Source: a virus. Taken from it: a stretch of 54,599 nucleotides of DNA. Both the position numbers and the translations under genes were made by a program. This document shows, one piece after another, positions 8,861-17,573 of the stretch. The notes beneath the pieces are model-generated. The model saw only the letters and a program-made list of their open reading frames with translations, was not told the origin of the DNA and searched no databases. Positions within the stretch are counted from its first letter, which is position 1, and every line of letters begins with the position of its first letter. Location of the stretch: the IMG/VR virus record IMGVR_UViG_3300032224_000681, positions 1-54,599 of that record; one strand, 5' to 3'.

Positions 8861-10083
8861 ACAATGAAGCAAAGCTACTAAGCAAGGTACTTGCTGACCG
8901 AGACCTATCCCCGCTATTTAATAGAGGCGTAAGCGATAGCTGGTTTGTTGACTCAGAGATAAAGCGTGTATGGATTTTTACACGTCAGCATTTTTTTAAC
9001 TACGCAGAGTGCCCAAGCCTTGACGTTATCGCAGGCAATTTTCCTTCCTATAATTTACTAGAAGTAAACGACAGCGTTGATTATTTAATTGATACGGTAA
9101 TCTCAGACAGACGTAAAGCCGCAACTATCAATATGATGGATGAAACCATCAACATTTTAGAAAAAGAAAAAGACCACGAAAAAGCACTGTTTGTTATTCA
9201 AGGTAACCTAGCTAAGCTAGAAGAAGACGGGCTTAGTAAGACCAGTGACTTAGACCTTACTGACAATCCATTAGAGCGTTTCAATGAGTATGAGTTTAGA
9301 AAGAACAACCCAGGAATGCTTGGTGTTCCTACTGGCTTCCCAACTATGGACCAGGCAACTAACGGATTACAAGATGGTCAGTTAATTGTTATTGTTGCTC
9401 CACCTAAGACTGGTAAATCAACTCTTGCTTTGCAGGTTGCACAGAATATCCATATGCAGGATAAGTGCGTTATGTTCCAATCTTTTGAAATGAGTAACCA
9501 CGAACAACAGACACGTTACGACGCTATGCGAGCGCGTATCTCCCATACACGTTTATTAACTGGTGACCTATCTGGAGAAGAAGAAGCACGATACAAGCAG
9601 AAGCTTCAGTCATTAGAAAACATGCGTAAGAAGTTTTGGTTAGTTGACTCCGCTAACGGCTCTACTGTTTCTGGCATTGCTAATAAGATTCAGGTTTTAC
9701 ATCCAGACATTGTATTTATTGATGGTACCTATTTGATGATTGATGAACAGACAGGTGAGCAGAACACTCCACAAGCTATCACTAACATCACGCGTTCATT
9801 GAAGCGTATGGCTCAGCGATACAAGGTTCCAGTAGTTATCTCTACACAGGTACTTAATTGGAAAATGAAAAAGGGGCAGGTAACTTCTGACTCTATTGGT
9901 TACTCATCTTCATTCCATCAGGATGCTGACGTAATCTTTGGTCTACAACGTGAGGATGAGCATGTAGACGACACTCGTGTTCTAAAGATTCTTGATAGCC
10001 GTAACTCTGGTCGCGTAGATGTATCACTTCTATGGGACTGGGGCACAGGTACCTTCCGCGAAATTGATGCAAGTGATATCTAA
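8857..10083 (+). CDS. Replicative DNA helicase, DnaB-like
   Basis: 408 residues. An N-terminal helical region (1-130) is followed by the RecA-type motor: GVPTGFPTMDQATNGLQDGQ leading into Walker A APPKTGKST (181-189), Walker B DIVFIDGTYLM and a motif around VVISTQVLN with FHQDADVIFGL near the end, all typical of DnaB helicases. It unwinds the fork and works with the loader upstream and the primase downstream. Slightly short for DnaB, as is common in phages (reduced N-terminal primase-interaction domain). Confidence 0.88.
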   Translation: MNNEAKLLSKVLADRDLSPLFNRGVSDSWFVDSEIKRVWIFTRQHFFNYAECPSLDVIAGNFPSYNLLEVNDSVDYLIDTVISDRRKAATINMMDETINILEKEKDHEKALFVIQGNLAKLEEDGLSKTSDLDLTDNPLERFNEYEFRKNNPGMLGVPTGFPTMDQATNGLQDGQLIVIVAPPKTGKSTLALQVAQNIHMQDKCVMFQSFEMSNHEQQTRYDAMRARISHTRLLTGDLSGEEEARYKQKLQSLENMRKKFWLVDSANGSTVSGIANKIQVLHPDIVFIDGTYLMIDEQTGEQNTPQAITNITRSLKRMAQRYKVPVVISTQVLNWKMKKGQVTSDSIGYSSSFHQDADVIFGLQREDEHVDDTRVLKILDSRNSGRVDVSLLWDWGTGTFREIDASDI

Positions 10084-10997
10084 TGACAGTAGAGGAGATG
10101 AAGGACACCCTTCTTAATCTAGGATTAAACGTCAGCGATACCCGTGGCGATGAGATTCAGATTAATTGCCCTGCCCATAAGGAAAGAACAGGCAAAGAAG
10201 ACAACAACCCTTCACTATGGATAAACGCTGATAGCGGTGCGTTCATTTGTTTCTCATGTCAATGGAAGGGAAACATCTACACACTTATAGAGCAAGTTGG
10301 TGGCGTAATTGGTGGCGGTAATGCAGATATGGCAGCAAGAGTTGAATCATCTTTGCGCTCGCGTTTTCAACGTCTTACAAAACCTAAGGACACTAAAAAA
10401 GAAGAACCAATAATTATCCACGAGTCCATGCTCAGTGCGTTTAAGGGAGTGCCTGGCGCTACATGTTTAAGTAGAGGGTTGTTACCAGACCTTGTTTGGA
10501 AGTACGGCGTACGTTGGAACTCAGATGACAAGTCATGGATTATTCCTATTAGAGACCCGCTCACTAATAAGCTTATGGGATGGCAGGAGAAAGGCCATGA
10601 CCGACGCATCTTTAAAAACACCACCCGTGTAAAAAAAGGCGATGCACTCTTTGGGTATGACCTTTATGAGGGCGGAGACATGATTGTTGTTGAATCACCA
10701 CTAGATGTTATTCGCTTAGCTTCTGTGGGCTTCCCAGGTGGCGTAGCGGTCTATGGATGCATAGTCTCTGATGTGCAGTTTAATTTAATTCGCGGTGGTC
10801 AACGTGTAATTTTTGCTATGGACAATGATAAGGCTGGTAATGAGGCTACCCGTGACCTGTTAAAACGCTCCAAAGAAGCTGGTCTTGAGTGTTGGCTATT
10901 TAATTACTCTCAAACAGATATGAAAGACGTTGGCGGAATGTCCCAAGCTGAGATAGTCTGGGGACTTGAGAACGCCACCCATATGTTAAGGAGTTGA
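10083..10997 (+). CDS. DNA primase (CHC2 zinc finger plus TOPRIM)
   Basis: 304 residues. Zinc finger at C29, H32, C56, C59 (INCPAHKE and FICFSCQWKG), a middle catalytic domain, and a TOPRIM core (MIVVESPLDVIRLAS and VIFAMDNDKAG). It lacks the long C-terminal helicase-binding part of bacterial DnaG, like many phage primases that act with a separate helicase. It overlaps the helicase gene by one base, forming a helicase-primase pair. Confidence 0.87.
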   Translation: MTVEEMKDTLLNLGLNVSDTRGDEIQINCPAHKERTGKEDNNPSLWINADSGAFICFSCQWKGNIYTLIEQVGGVIGGGNADMAARVESSLRSRFQRLTKPKDTKKEEPIIIHESMLSAFKGVPGATCLSRGLLPDLVWKYGVRWNSDDKSWIIPIRDPLTNKLMGWQEKGHDRRIFKNTTRVKKGDALFGYDLYEGGDMIVVESPLDVIRLASVGFPGGVAVYGCIVSDVQFNLIRGGQRVIFAMDNDKAGNEATRDLLKRSKEAGLECWLFNYSQTDMKDVGGMSQAEIVWGLENATHMLRS

Positions 10998-10998
10998 A

Positions 10999-11541
10999 AT
11001 GATTATTGGATTAACTGGATATGCACAATCAGGTAAAGACTCAGTTGCTAATATCCTTGTAGAAAACTATGGGTATCAACGTATTGCTTTTGCAGACCCT
11101 ATTCGCAACCTTTTATATGAGATGAACCCTATTGTTAAAGATGGGGGCTACAGACTGCAAGGTGTAGTTGATGGATATGGTTGGGACGTAGCAAAGACTG
11201 CGTTTCCAGAAGTTCGTAATATGTTACAGACTTTAGGTGTTGGTGCTCGCAAAACGTTTGGTGATATGTTTTGGGTAAAACAGGCGTTAAGCGGACTTCA
11301 GTTGTTTGGAGAAGTTAACTACGTTATTACTGATGTTAGATATCCAAACGAAGCTAAAGCTATTAGAGATTATGACAGTTCTCAGATTTGGCGTATAAAA
11401 CGCACAGGGGTTGACCCAGTAAATACCCACGCATCAGAGACTGCTATGGATGGGGAAAAGGTTGACCAAATATTCCTCAACAACGGCACCCTTGATGACC
11501 TTAAGGTTCTTATACAAACTAGGATGAGAGCTTATGTCTGA
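10999..11541 (+). CDS. Deoxynucleoside monophosphate kinase
   Basis: 180 residues with a P-loop at the N-terminus (IGLTGYAQSGKDSVANIL), the ADPIR motif and a DVRYPNEAKAI segment followed by IWRIKR, the pattern of T4 gp1-like phage dNMP kinases. It would phosphorylate dNMPs for DNA synthesis and fits with the ribonucleotide reductase later in the window. The SD is weak; the gene follows the primase by one base. Confidence 0.8.
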   Translation: MIIGLTGYAQSGKDSVANILVENYGYQRIAFADPIRNLLYEMNPIVKDGGYRLQGVVDGYGWDVAKTAFPEVRNMLQTLGVGARKTFGDMFWVKQALSGLQLFGEVNYVITDVRYPNEAKAIRDYDSSQIWRIKRTGVDPVNTHASETAMDGEKVDQIFLNNGTLDDLKVLIQTRMRAYV

Positions 11542-11815
11542 TAACAGATGTTCTGGTCATTGTTGGGTATGGGCAATGAAGACTTTGGATTGGGTTACCG
11601 ATGAAGGCAAGGTTTTTAAGGGTAACTATGTAATCCAGCGTTGCAATCACTGTCATAAGATGGGACAAGTACTTTGTAAGTATCGTCCTGAAGAGCATCA
11701 AAAGCTTATTCAAGGTTCTCAGGAAGGTTTTGCTAGAGTACATTCTCGTAGGCCGTGCCCATCCGTTGGTAGCATGGTTAAGAAAAAAGTAAAGGAGTAT
11801 CAGGATGACTTTTAA
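11534..11815 (+). CDS. Hypothetical zinc-ribbon-like protein
   Basis: 93 residues. Cysteines occur as C6-x3-C10 and C38-x2-C41 (QRCNHCHKMG), with a later C50, which suggests a zinc ribbon of the kind found in WhiB-neighbouring or transcription-associated phage proteins. The C-terminus is basic. It overlaps the dNMP kinase gene and the SNF2 gene, so it is co-translated with them. No function recognised. Confidence 0.65.
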   Translation: MSDNRCSGHCWVWAMKTLDWVTDEGKVFKGNYVIQRCNHCHKMGQVLCKYRPEEHQKLIQGSQEGFARVHSRRPCPSVGSMVKKKVKEYQDDF

Positions 11816-13397
11816 AGGCACCCTACTTCCTTATCAACCTGAGGCTGTAGACCGCATGTGCGAGCGCAACAAGATGTTAGTTGCTTATGACCTTGGTCTA
11901 GGAAAGACTGTTATCACCATTGCAGCTATAGAACGGTTGATGGATGAGAACAAAATTACGGAACCAGGTCTTATAATTTGCTTATCCTCATTGAAATATC
12001 AGTGGGCTAATCAGATTGAGAAATTTACAGATGGTACTTCACGAGCTTTGGTTATTGATGGAACGCCAAAGAAAAGAGCATCTCAGTACGCCGAAGCTAT
12101 GGACTGGCGGACTACGGGGGTTGATTACATCATCCTTAACTATGAGCAAGTTGTTAACGACTGGGATTCCATCAAAGATTTGCCACGAGGATTTGTCGTC
12201 CTCGACGAAGCCACAGCCATCAAGTCTTTTAAATCCAAACGCTCCCGAGCAGTAAAGAAACTAATCAATGCTAAATATAGATTTGCACTCACTGGTACTC
12301 CGATTGAGAATGGCAAGCCTGAAGAGCTGTACAGCATTATGCAGTTCGTTGACGCCAGCGTACTTGGTCGGTTTGATATCTTTGACGCTGCTTTTATCGT
12401 AAGAAATTCTTGGGGAGCACCTCAGTACTACCGTAATCTTTCTACACTACATACTAGGATGAAAGATGCTTGCGTACGTAAAGCACAGAAAGACCCAGAC
12501 GTAGCGCCATATCTACCTGACACTATTCACAAAGACCCTGTAAAAATTGTCTTTGATAGAGCATGCTCAAAGTTATATACGCGTATCTCACAGGACCTGT
12601 TAGCGGACCTAGACGAGGCGCAAGATTTGTTTGGTTCTAACTTTAATATCATGGCTCACTACGGTATGGAATCTAACCGTGGTGGACCGCAGGATGAGAT
12701 GCGCGGTAAGATTATGTCTAAGATTGGAGCATTAAAGATGCTCTGTTCTCACCCAGAGTTACTACGTAGTAGCGCTGCTAAGTTTAAACAAATGAATGGA
12801 GAGGGTTCTGCATATGTCACTGAGCTCGTTGATATGGGTCTTCTTGATAATACTGGTAACTCGCCTAAGCTTGACTACCTCATCCAGTACGTTAAAGACT
12901 TTTTGGAACAGAATCAGGAAAACAAAGTAGTTATCTTTGCTACCTACGTTGACATGCTTGACAAAATTGCTGAGGCTTTAGGTCCAGAGCAATGTCGTTT
13001 ATACTCAGGAAAGTTAGATGCTAAAACTAAAGAAGATAACAAAGTTGCTTTTAATACTGACCCTGCTGTTCGTGTTCTTATTTCTTCCGATGCTGGCGGT
13101 TATGGCGTAGACCTACCCGCAGCCAACATGTTGATTAACTATGACCTACCATGGTCATCAGGTACGGCTACCCAACGCAATGGTCGTATCAAACGTGCTT
13201 CTTCAACATGGCCTTCAATAGTAATTCAAGATATAGTTATTGCAGGGTCCATTGAGGAACGTCAATGGGAATCCCTACAACAAAAGAGTTCTATCGCTAA
13301 TGCTATTATTGATGGTGAAGGCGTAGATAATGATGAGACTAAGGTTTCAATGTCTGTAGGTAGTTTAAAAGCTTTCCTACAATCTTCTGACGTTTAA
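11805..13397 (+). CDS. SNF2/DEAD-type DNA helicase
   Basis: 530 residues. N-terminal Q-like motif (LLPYQPEAVDRM) and P-loop AYDLGLGKTVITIA, motif II VVLDEATAIKS, motif III FALTGTPIEN, then the second RecA domain with VVIFATYVDMLDKIAEAL, ISSDAGGYGVDLPAA and QRNGRIKRASS (motifs IV-VI). This is the SNF2/RapA-like superfamily 2 layout. Phage members remodel forks or assist recombination (UvsW-like role). SD AAGGAG lies just before the ATG. Confidence 0.85.
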   Translation: MTFKGTLLPYQPEAVDRMCERNKMLVAYDLGLGKTVITIAAIERLMDENKITEPGLIICLSSLKYQWANQIEKFTDGTSRALVIDGTPKKRASQYAEAMDWRTTGVDYIILNYEQVVNDWDSIKDLPRGFVVLDEATAIKSFKSKRSRAVKKLINAKYRFALTGTPIENGKPEELYSIMQFVDASVLGRFDIFDAAFIVRNSWGAPQYYRNLSTLHTRMKDACVRKAQKDPDVAPYLPDTIHKDPVKIVFDRACSKLYTRISQDLLADLDEAQDLFGSNFNIMAHYGMESNRGGPQDEMRGKIMSKIGALKMLCSHPELLRSSAAKFKQMNGEGSAYVTELVDMGLLDNTGNSPKLDYLIQYVKDFLEQNQENKVVIFATYVDMLDKIAEALGPEQCRLYSGKLDAKTKEDNKVAFNTDPAVRVLISSDAGGYGVDLPAANMLINYDLPWSSGTATQRNGRIKRASSTWPSIVIQDIVIAGSIEERQWESLQQKSSIANAIIDGEGVDNDETKVSMSVGSLKAFLQSSDV

Positions 13398-13470
13398 TGC
13401 CCCATAGCTCAGTTGGCAGAGCATCGCACTGTTAATGCGAGTGTCCCTGGTTCGAGTCCAGGTGGGGCAG
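13398..13470 (+). tRNA. tRNA-Asn (GTT)
   Basis: Cloverleaf of 73 nt: acceptor TGCCCCA/TGGGGCA, D stem GCTC/GAGC, anticodon stem TCGCA/TGCGA with loop CTGTTAA (anticodon GTT), T stem CCTGG/CCAGG with TTCGAGT loop, discriminator G. CCA is not encoded. It begins one base after the stop of the SNF2 helicase gene. Confidence 0.93.
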
Positions 13471-13474
13471 CGAT

Positions 13475-13550
13475 GCGGTTGTAGCTCAGTTGGTAGAGCG
13501 GCACCTTGCCAAGGTGCAGGTCGCGAGTTCGAGCCTCGTCAACCGCTCCA
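13475..13550 (+). tRNA. tRNA-Gly (GCC)
   Basis: Acceptor GCGGTTG/CAACCGC, D stem GCTC/GAGC, anticodon stem GCACC/GGTGC with loop TTGCCAA (anticodon GCC), T stem GCGAG/CTCGT (one G-T pair), discriminator T and an encoded CCA end (13548-13550). It lies four bases after tRNA-Asn. Confidence 0.93.
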
Positions 13551-13551
13551 A

Positions 13552-13623
13552 TCTCCCTTCGTCTAATTGGCAAGACTGCGGATTCTGGTTCCGCCTATCG
13601 AGGTTCGAGTCCTTGGGGGAGAG
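13552..13623 (+). tRNA. tRNA-Gln (CTG)
   Basis: Acceptor TCTCCCT/GGGGAGA, D stem GTCT/AGAC, anticodon stem GCGGA/TCCGC with loop TTCTGGT (anticodon CTG), T stem CGAGG/CCTTG, discriminator G, no encoded CCA. The T stem and acceptor each contain a G-T pair, but the fold is complete. Third of the tRNA cluster. Confidence 0.9.
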
Positions 13624-13632
13624 CTTTTAGTC

Positions 13633-13638
13633 TATAAT
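13633..13638 (+). promoter_or_regulatory. Leaderless promoter -10 (TATAAT)
   Basis: Consensus TATAAT followed by six bases and the ATG at 13645, directly behind the tRNA cluster. No ribosome binding site is present, in line with a leaderless transcript. Confidence 0.6.
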
Positions 13639-13644
13639 TATCTA

Positions 13645-13791
13645 ATGCCTAACGCACCTAAGACACCGACGCGTACTATCCGCGTATCAGACCAGCTCTG
13701 GACTGCTGTCCAGAAGAAAGCTGCAGCTGAAAAGATTACGGTTACCAGCATTATCATCGAAGCACTAGAAGCCTATATTAAAGAAGACTAA
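13645..13791 (+). CDS. Ribbon-helix-helix DNA-binding protein
   Basis: 48 residues from ATG 13645; a longer frame that runs back into tRNA-Gln is rejected. The core (RTIRVSDQLWTAVQKKAAAEKITVTSIIIEALEAYI) is a CopG/Arc-type ribbon-helix-helix, one strand and two helices. Such proteins dimerise and repress promoters. The predicted leaderless -10 sits at the ideal distance. A regulator of phage transcription is likely; the target is unknown. Confidence 0.75.
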   Translation: MPNAPKTPTRTIRVSDQLWTAVQKKAAAEKITVTSIIIEALEAYIKED

Positions 13792-13795
13792 TCAA

Positions 13796-13939
13796 ATGGG
13801 AAAACACAACGATAAGATTGTTAAGGCTCTAGAACAGCGCCGCGCAGCTACACCAAATGGCTCTGGCTACAAAAAGCCAGGCTCTATGAATAAAAAGAAA
13901 ACAGGTTATAGGGGTCAACGCGCCAAAGGCGCAAAGTAA
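13796..13939 (+). CDS. Small basic hypothetical protein
   Basis: 47 residues, start MGKHNDKIVKALEQRR, then a Gly/Lys-rich stretch (SGYKKPGSMNKKKTGYRGQ) and end RAKGAK. Highly basic and probably nucleic-acid-associated or disordered. It follows the RHH gene by four bases and is likely co-transcribed. No family recognised. Confidence 0.55.
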   Translation: MGKHNDKIVKALEQRRAATPNGSGYKKPGSMNKKKTGYRGQRAKGAK

Positions 13940-13940
13940 C

Positions 13941-13969
13941 TTGACAGGCATTTAGCCATACATTAAGTT
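13941..13969 (+). promoter_or_regulatory. Candidate sigma70-type promoter
   Basis: A perfect -35 TTGACA (13941-13946), a 17-base gap and a weak -10 TAAGTT (13964-13969) lie before the gene at 14000. The -10 matches the consensus at only three positions, so this is tentative. Confidence 0.35.
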
Positions 13970-13999
13970 CTACCTAACAACCTAAACGTTAGGAAACTT

Positions 14000-14392
14000 A
14001 TGAATCAAGATGCCGTAGTAGAAGATGTAAAGCAATTTACAGCTCTCAAAGACCAAATTACACAACTGACAGAACGTCAAACAGTTATTAAAAAGCGTCT
14101 TACAGATGCAATCGACGAGTTCGGTGCAGAAGACGAAAAAGGTCACATTGTTCTTAACTACAATGAAGACCAGCAGATAATGAAACAACGTCGTGTGTCT
14201 AAGAACCTTGACCTTGCTGCTGCAGAAATTATCCTTAACAAAAAGGGTATTAAAGATACCTGTATCAAGATGATTCCAACTCTTGATGAGTCAGCCATCA
14301 TGGCTGCTTTCTACAATGGACACTTAACAGAAGAAGATATTGATACTATGTTCCCTTCTAAAGTAAGTTACGCGTTCATCGTAGGAAAATAA
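14000..14392 (+). CDS. Hypothetical coiled-coil protein
   Basis: 130 residues. Residues 5-45 (VEDVKQFTALKDQITQLTER and the following KKRLTDAIDEF) are heptad-like and predicted to form a coiled coil; the rest is mixed (KGHIVLNYNEDQQIMKQRRV, LTEEDIDTMFPSKVSYAFIV). Followed one base later by the MerR-like gene. No known family was recognised. Confidence 0.65.
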   Translation: MNQDAVVEDVKQFTALKDQITQLTERQTVIKKRLTDAIDEFGAEDEKGHIVLNYNEDQQIMKQRRVSKNLDLAAAEIILNKKGIKDTCIKMIPTLDESAIMAAFYNGHLTEEDIDTMFPSKVSYAFIVGK

Positions 14393-14854
14393 ATGACAGA
14401 CAAGATTGATAACTTTTTATCTGATTTGGATGAGTACTACCCAAACAGTAAGCGCAAGCGTCGCACAAAAGAAGTTAAAGTAAAAAAAGAAGTTTCTGAT
14501 TGGACAATCAATCCAATTAAGAAAACGTTACCTAATGGTAGGGACATGGAGTTCTACACCATTGGTGCGTTAGCAGTAGCGTTAGGTCGCCCGCTTGTTA
14601 CTATCCGTTACTGGATGAAAGAGGGTTACTTACCTGCTCCTTCTTATCGCTTAGGTGATAAGAAAGATGCCACGGGAAAGGAAATCAAAGGCCGTAGGTT
14701 ATACTCACGTGCCCAGATTGATGTAGCAGTTGACTTGTTTGGAAAGGCTGGCGCCCTAGATAAAACTAGGATAAAGTGGCCTAACCAGCAATTGACTGAT
14801 GCAATTGCAGAGGCGTGGAGTAACATCCGCGCAGAAGAAACTAAAAATAACTAA
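14393..14854 (+). CDS. MerR-like helix-turn-helix protein
   Basis: 153 residues. After a basic N-terminus (SKRKRRTKEVKVKKE), residues about 50-110 read FYTIGALAVALGRPLVTIRYWMKEGYLPAPSYRL and GRRLYSRAQIDVAV, the winged helix of MerR/excisionase-type DNA-binding domains. No effector domain follows, so it may be a phage regulator or an accessory DNA-bending protein. Placed between the coiled-coil protein and the ssDNA-binding candidate. Confidence 0.7.
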   Translation: MTDKIDNFLSDLDEYYPNSKRKRRTKEVKVKKEVSDWTINPIKKTLPNGRDMEFYTIGALAVALGRPLVTIRYWMKEGYLPAPSYRLGDKKDATGKEIKGRRLYSRAQIDVAVDLFGKAGALDKTRIKWPNQQLTDAIAEAWSNIRAEETKNN

Positions 14855-14868
14855 AACAAAGGAAACAA

Positions 14869-15534
14869 ATGGCTATCAATAGAACAGATGAATACATGCC
14901 TGCTACTGATGACTTTACTATCGATGCGGTAGTTGAAGGTCGTCCAGCGCAAGCAACATCTTCAGCGGTACAATCAGGTTGGGATGCAGCAGATAAGCTC
15001 TCAACTTCTTCAGGTGATTTCCCAACAGAGTTTAAGTTCACTGATGGTGAGTTCACAGTTATTAAGTTCATCGACCAGAACGGTCCATTCGCTATCTACA
15101 AACAACACTTCCTACAGCAGAAGACTGTTGGTAAGCGTTCATATGTGTCATTGGGTGCTAACGACCCGCTATGCACAAAGCTTGGCAGCAAGCCAGAAGA
15201 TAAGCGAGCATTTACAATTGCCGTTATTACCCCATCAGGTGTACAACGTCAGATGTTGATTGCAAGCCCACGTCTTTACAAGACACTTCACTCAGCAGAG
15301 TTCTCACCACAGGGTCCATTGACCAAGAACTACTGGGCTATCAGCCGTACAGGCAAAATGCAGCAAACTGTTTACAACCTTAACTCAATCAAGCCACGTG
15401 ACCTCATGGAGGACTGGGGCATTGATGAGAAGATGGCAGAAGAAGGCGTAGCAGCCATCCAACCTTTCGAGCGTTCCGTTATCAAGGAACACACATGGGA
15501 AGAGTTGGACGAAATTGCTAATTCCCTTCTCTAA
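14869..15534 (+). CDS. Putative single-stranded DNA-binding protein
   Basis: 221 residues. Residues 45-175 look like an OB-type beta domain (EFKFTDGEFTVIKFID, FAIYKQHFLQ, RSYVSLGAN, AFTIAVITPSG, MLIASPRLYKTL), followed by an acidic C-terminal part (MEDWGIDEKMAEEG, EELDEIANSLL), as in phage SSBs that contact partners through acidic tails. It stands directly before DNA polymerase and is followed by a terminator, as expected for a highly expressed SSB. The assignment rests on fold impression and context, not on a diagnostic motif. Confidence 0.5.
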   Translation: MAINRTDEYMPATDDFTIDAVVEGRPAQATSSAVQSGWDAADKLSTSSGDFPTEFKFTDGEFTVIKFIDQNGPFAIYKQHFLQQKTVGKRSYVSLGANDPLCTKLGSKPEDKRAFTIAVITPSGVQRQMLIASPRLYKTLHSAEFSPQGPLTKNYWAISRTGKMQQTVYNLNSIKPRDLMEDWGIDEKMAEEGVAAIQPFERSVIKEHTWEELDEIANSLL

Positions 15535-15545
15535 TCTCTAGTAGT

Positions 15546-15580
15546 AGGCTGGGGGTAACACGTGCATTCGCCCCCAGCCT
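15546..15580 (+). terminator. Intrinsic terminator after the SSB candidate
   Basis: Stem AGGCTGGGGG (15546-15555) with CCCCCAGCCT (15571-15580), 15-base loop, followed by the pyrimidine-rich TTCTTCTATTT. It would end SSB transcripts while the polymerase gene starts at 15600. Confidence 0.7.
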
Positions 15581-15599
15581 TCTTCTATTTAAGGAACCC

Positions 15600-17573
15600 A
15601 TGAACATAATTACGACTAAAGAACAGTTAGATGAGATGGTGGCTTACTATCTTAAGCAGGATGCATATGCGTATGACTGCGAAACAGTAGGCCCACGCCG
15701 CGGTGTAACAGTGGTTAATGAAGTGTTGTGGTTAAGCTTTGCCACACATGGACGTGGAGATGTAATCCCAATGGGGCATCCCAACGGAGAGTTTATTGAA
15801 ACCATTCGTCCCCTTACAGGACAAGGACAAAAGCGCAAAGATAAAGGTTTAGAAGTAAGAGAGGCCGATTACTCTGCCGATGATAAAAAAGCTACACAGG
15901 TATTTGGTCCAGCACCAGACCAGCTCTATCCAGTAGAAGTATTTAAAGCCCTAGAGCCATTGTTTTTTAACAAAGAAATTTTAACTATTGGTCACAACCT
16001 AGTGTTTGACCTTACATCCGTTGCTAAGTATCTAGGTGGACGCATACCTGCGGGACCATATTTTGACACCATGGTTGGTTCATTTATCTATGACAACCGC
16101 AATAAGAATAAGTGCGGTCTTGATGACTGCCTAGAGCGTGAGCTTGGGTACAAGATGACCAAAGGTGTGGGAGCACAGGTAGAGATACATGCCTTTGACA
16201 TTGTTGCTAAATACGCATACCTAGATGCCAAGTACACTTTTGCTTTATGGAAGGTAGTAAAAGAAAAGATTAAGGCTGCAGATGTAGAGAACATCATGAA
16301 GCTAGAGATGGATGTTCTAGAGGTTCTTTGCCACATGAAGTTGGCAGGAGCACCTATTGATGAGAATGCTTTGGAAGAACTACATCAGCAACTAGAAAAA
16401 GATATTGAGTCAACAAGGGAAACCATTTACTCAGTAGCTGGTCGTGTTTTTAATCTTAATTCCAATCCAGAGAAACAAGAGTTGCTATACACATCTAAGG
16501 ACATGGGCGGTCGTGGATTAAAGCCTAAGGTTCTTACTGGCAAAGGTATCAAGAAAGACATGGAAGGTAGAGAGTTAGAAGTGTCTGACTACTCTGTATC
16601 AGCAGAGGCGCTTGAGCCATACCGTGAGAAAGACCCATTAGTAAAAGCACTACTGGAGTACGCAGACCTTAACAAATTGTTGAGCACTTACGTAATTCCT
16701 TATCTAGGAGGAGAAGTTGTCAGAACCACAGGTGGAAAATCTAAGATTGAAGTCAAAGACAGTCTCCTCGTCAAAGGTCGTCTACACTGCGACTTCATCC
16801 AGCATGGCGCAGAGACTGGTCGTTTCTCTAGTCGTAATCCAAATTTGCAGAACGTACCAAATCCAGCAACAGCACACGGAAAAGCAATCCGTAACCTCTT
16901 TTACGCTCCAGAAGGTTACAAGCTAGTAGTTGCTGACTACTCACAGATTGAACCACGCATCATTGCGTCTATGTCACAAGACCCCATCATGATGAAGAAC
17001 TACAAGGATGGCAGTGATATCTATACAACCGTTGGTGATGTAATGGGTGTTAATCGTCAGGGTGGTAAGACTTTGGTACTTGCCATGGCGTATGGCGTAG
17101 GGCCAGACAAAATTGCCCGTTCTATTGGATGTTCTATTACAGAGGCTAAAAACCTGCTCAGTGACTTTGCCGTTAAGTTTGCCAACATCAATCGATACAG
17201 AATTAAAGTCATTGGGGCTACTAAGGTTAAGAACTACGTGACAACCATCATGGGTCGTAAACGTTACATCCCTGAGATTAACTCCAAGAACTTTGCTGAG
17301 CGTGGCAGTGCTGAGCGTCAGGCGTTCAACACACGTATCCAGGGGTCAGCAGCAGATATCATGAAGCTTGCTATGATTAGGGCACACCAGATGATTCCAA
17401 AAGAATCACATATTCTATTGACAGTGCACGATGAATTGGTCACCATTACACCTGACCATTTAGTTGATGAAACAAAAGAAGCAATTAGAGAAGCTATGGA
17501 AGGTATCAATATGCTAGACGTACCGTTGATTGCAGACGTTAAGGTTGTTCAACGGTGGGGAGAAGCAAAGTGA
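15600..17573 (+). CDS. DNA polymerase, family A, with 3'-5' exonuclease domain
   Basis: 657 residues. Exonuclease motifs: AYDCETVG (Exo I), GHNLVFDL (Exo II) and YAYLDAKYTFAL (Exo III). Polymerase motifs: A VVADYSQIEPRIIASMS, B RQGGKTLVLAMAYG, C LLTVHDELV. The 5'-3' exonuclease is absent, as in most phage PolA. In motif B the residue matching E. coli Pol I Phe762 is Leu, and motif A has EPR where ELR is usual. SD AAGGA precedes ATG 15600. It is the phage replicase acting with the helicase and primase upstream. Confidence 0.93.
   Translation: MNIITTKEQLDEMVAYYLKQDAYAYDCETVGPRRGVTVVNEVLWLSFATHGRGDVIPMGHPNGEFIETIRPLTGQGQKRKDKGLEVREADYSADDKKATQVFGPAPDQLYPVEVFKALEPLFFNKEILTIGHNLVFDLTSVAKYLGGRIPAGPYFDTMVGSFIYDNRNKNKCGLDDCLERELGYKMTKGVGAQVEIHAFDIVAKYAYLDAKYTFALWKVVKEKIKAADVENIMKLEMDVLEVLCHMKLAGAPIDENALEELHQQLEKDIESTRETIYSVAGRVFNLNSNPEKQELLYTSKDMGGRGLKPKVLTGKGIKKDMEGRELEVSDYSVSAEALEPYREKDPLVKALLEYADLNKLLSTYVIPYLGGEVVRTTGGKSKIEVKDSLLVKGRLHCDFIQHGAETGRFSSRNPNLQNVPNPATAHGKAIRNLFYAPEGYKLVVADYSQIEPRIIASMSQDPIMMKNYKDGSDIYTTVGDVMGVNRQGGKTLVLAMAYGVGPDKIARSIGCSITEAKNLLSDFAVKFANINRYRIKVIGATKVKNYVTTIMGRKRYIPEINSKNFAERGSAERQAFNTRIQGSAADIMKLAMIRAHQMIPKESHILLTVHDELVTITPDHLVDETKEAIREAMEGINMLDVPLIADVKVVQRWGEAK

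Noticed and set aside
13398-13623. tRNA cluster as a possible integration site (attP)
   Set aside because: The tRNAs are complete, lie inside the replication operon and no integrase is next to them; no duplicated tRNA end was seen.
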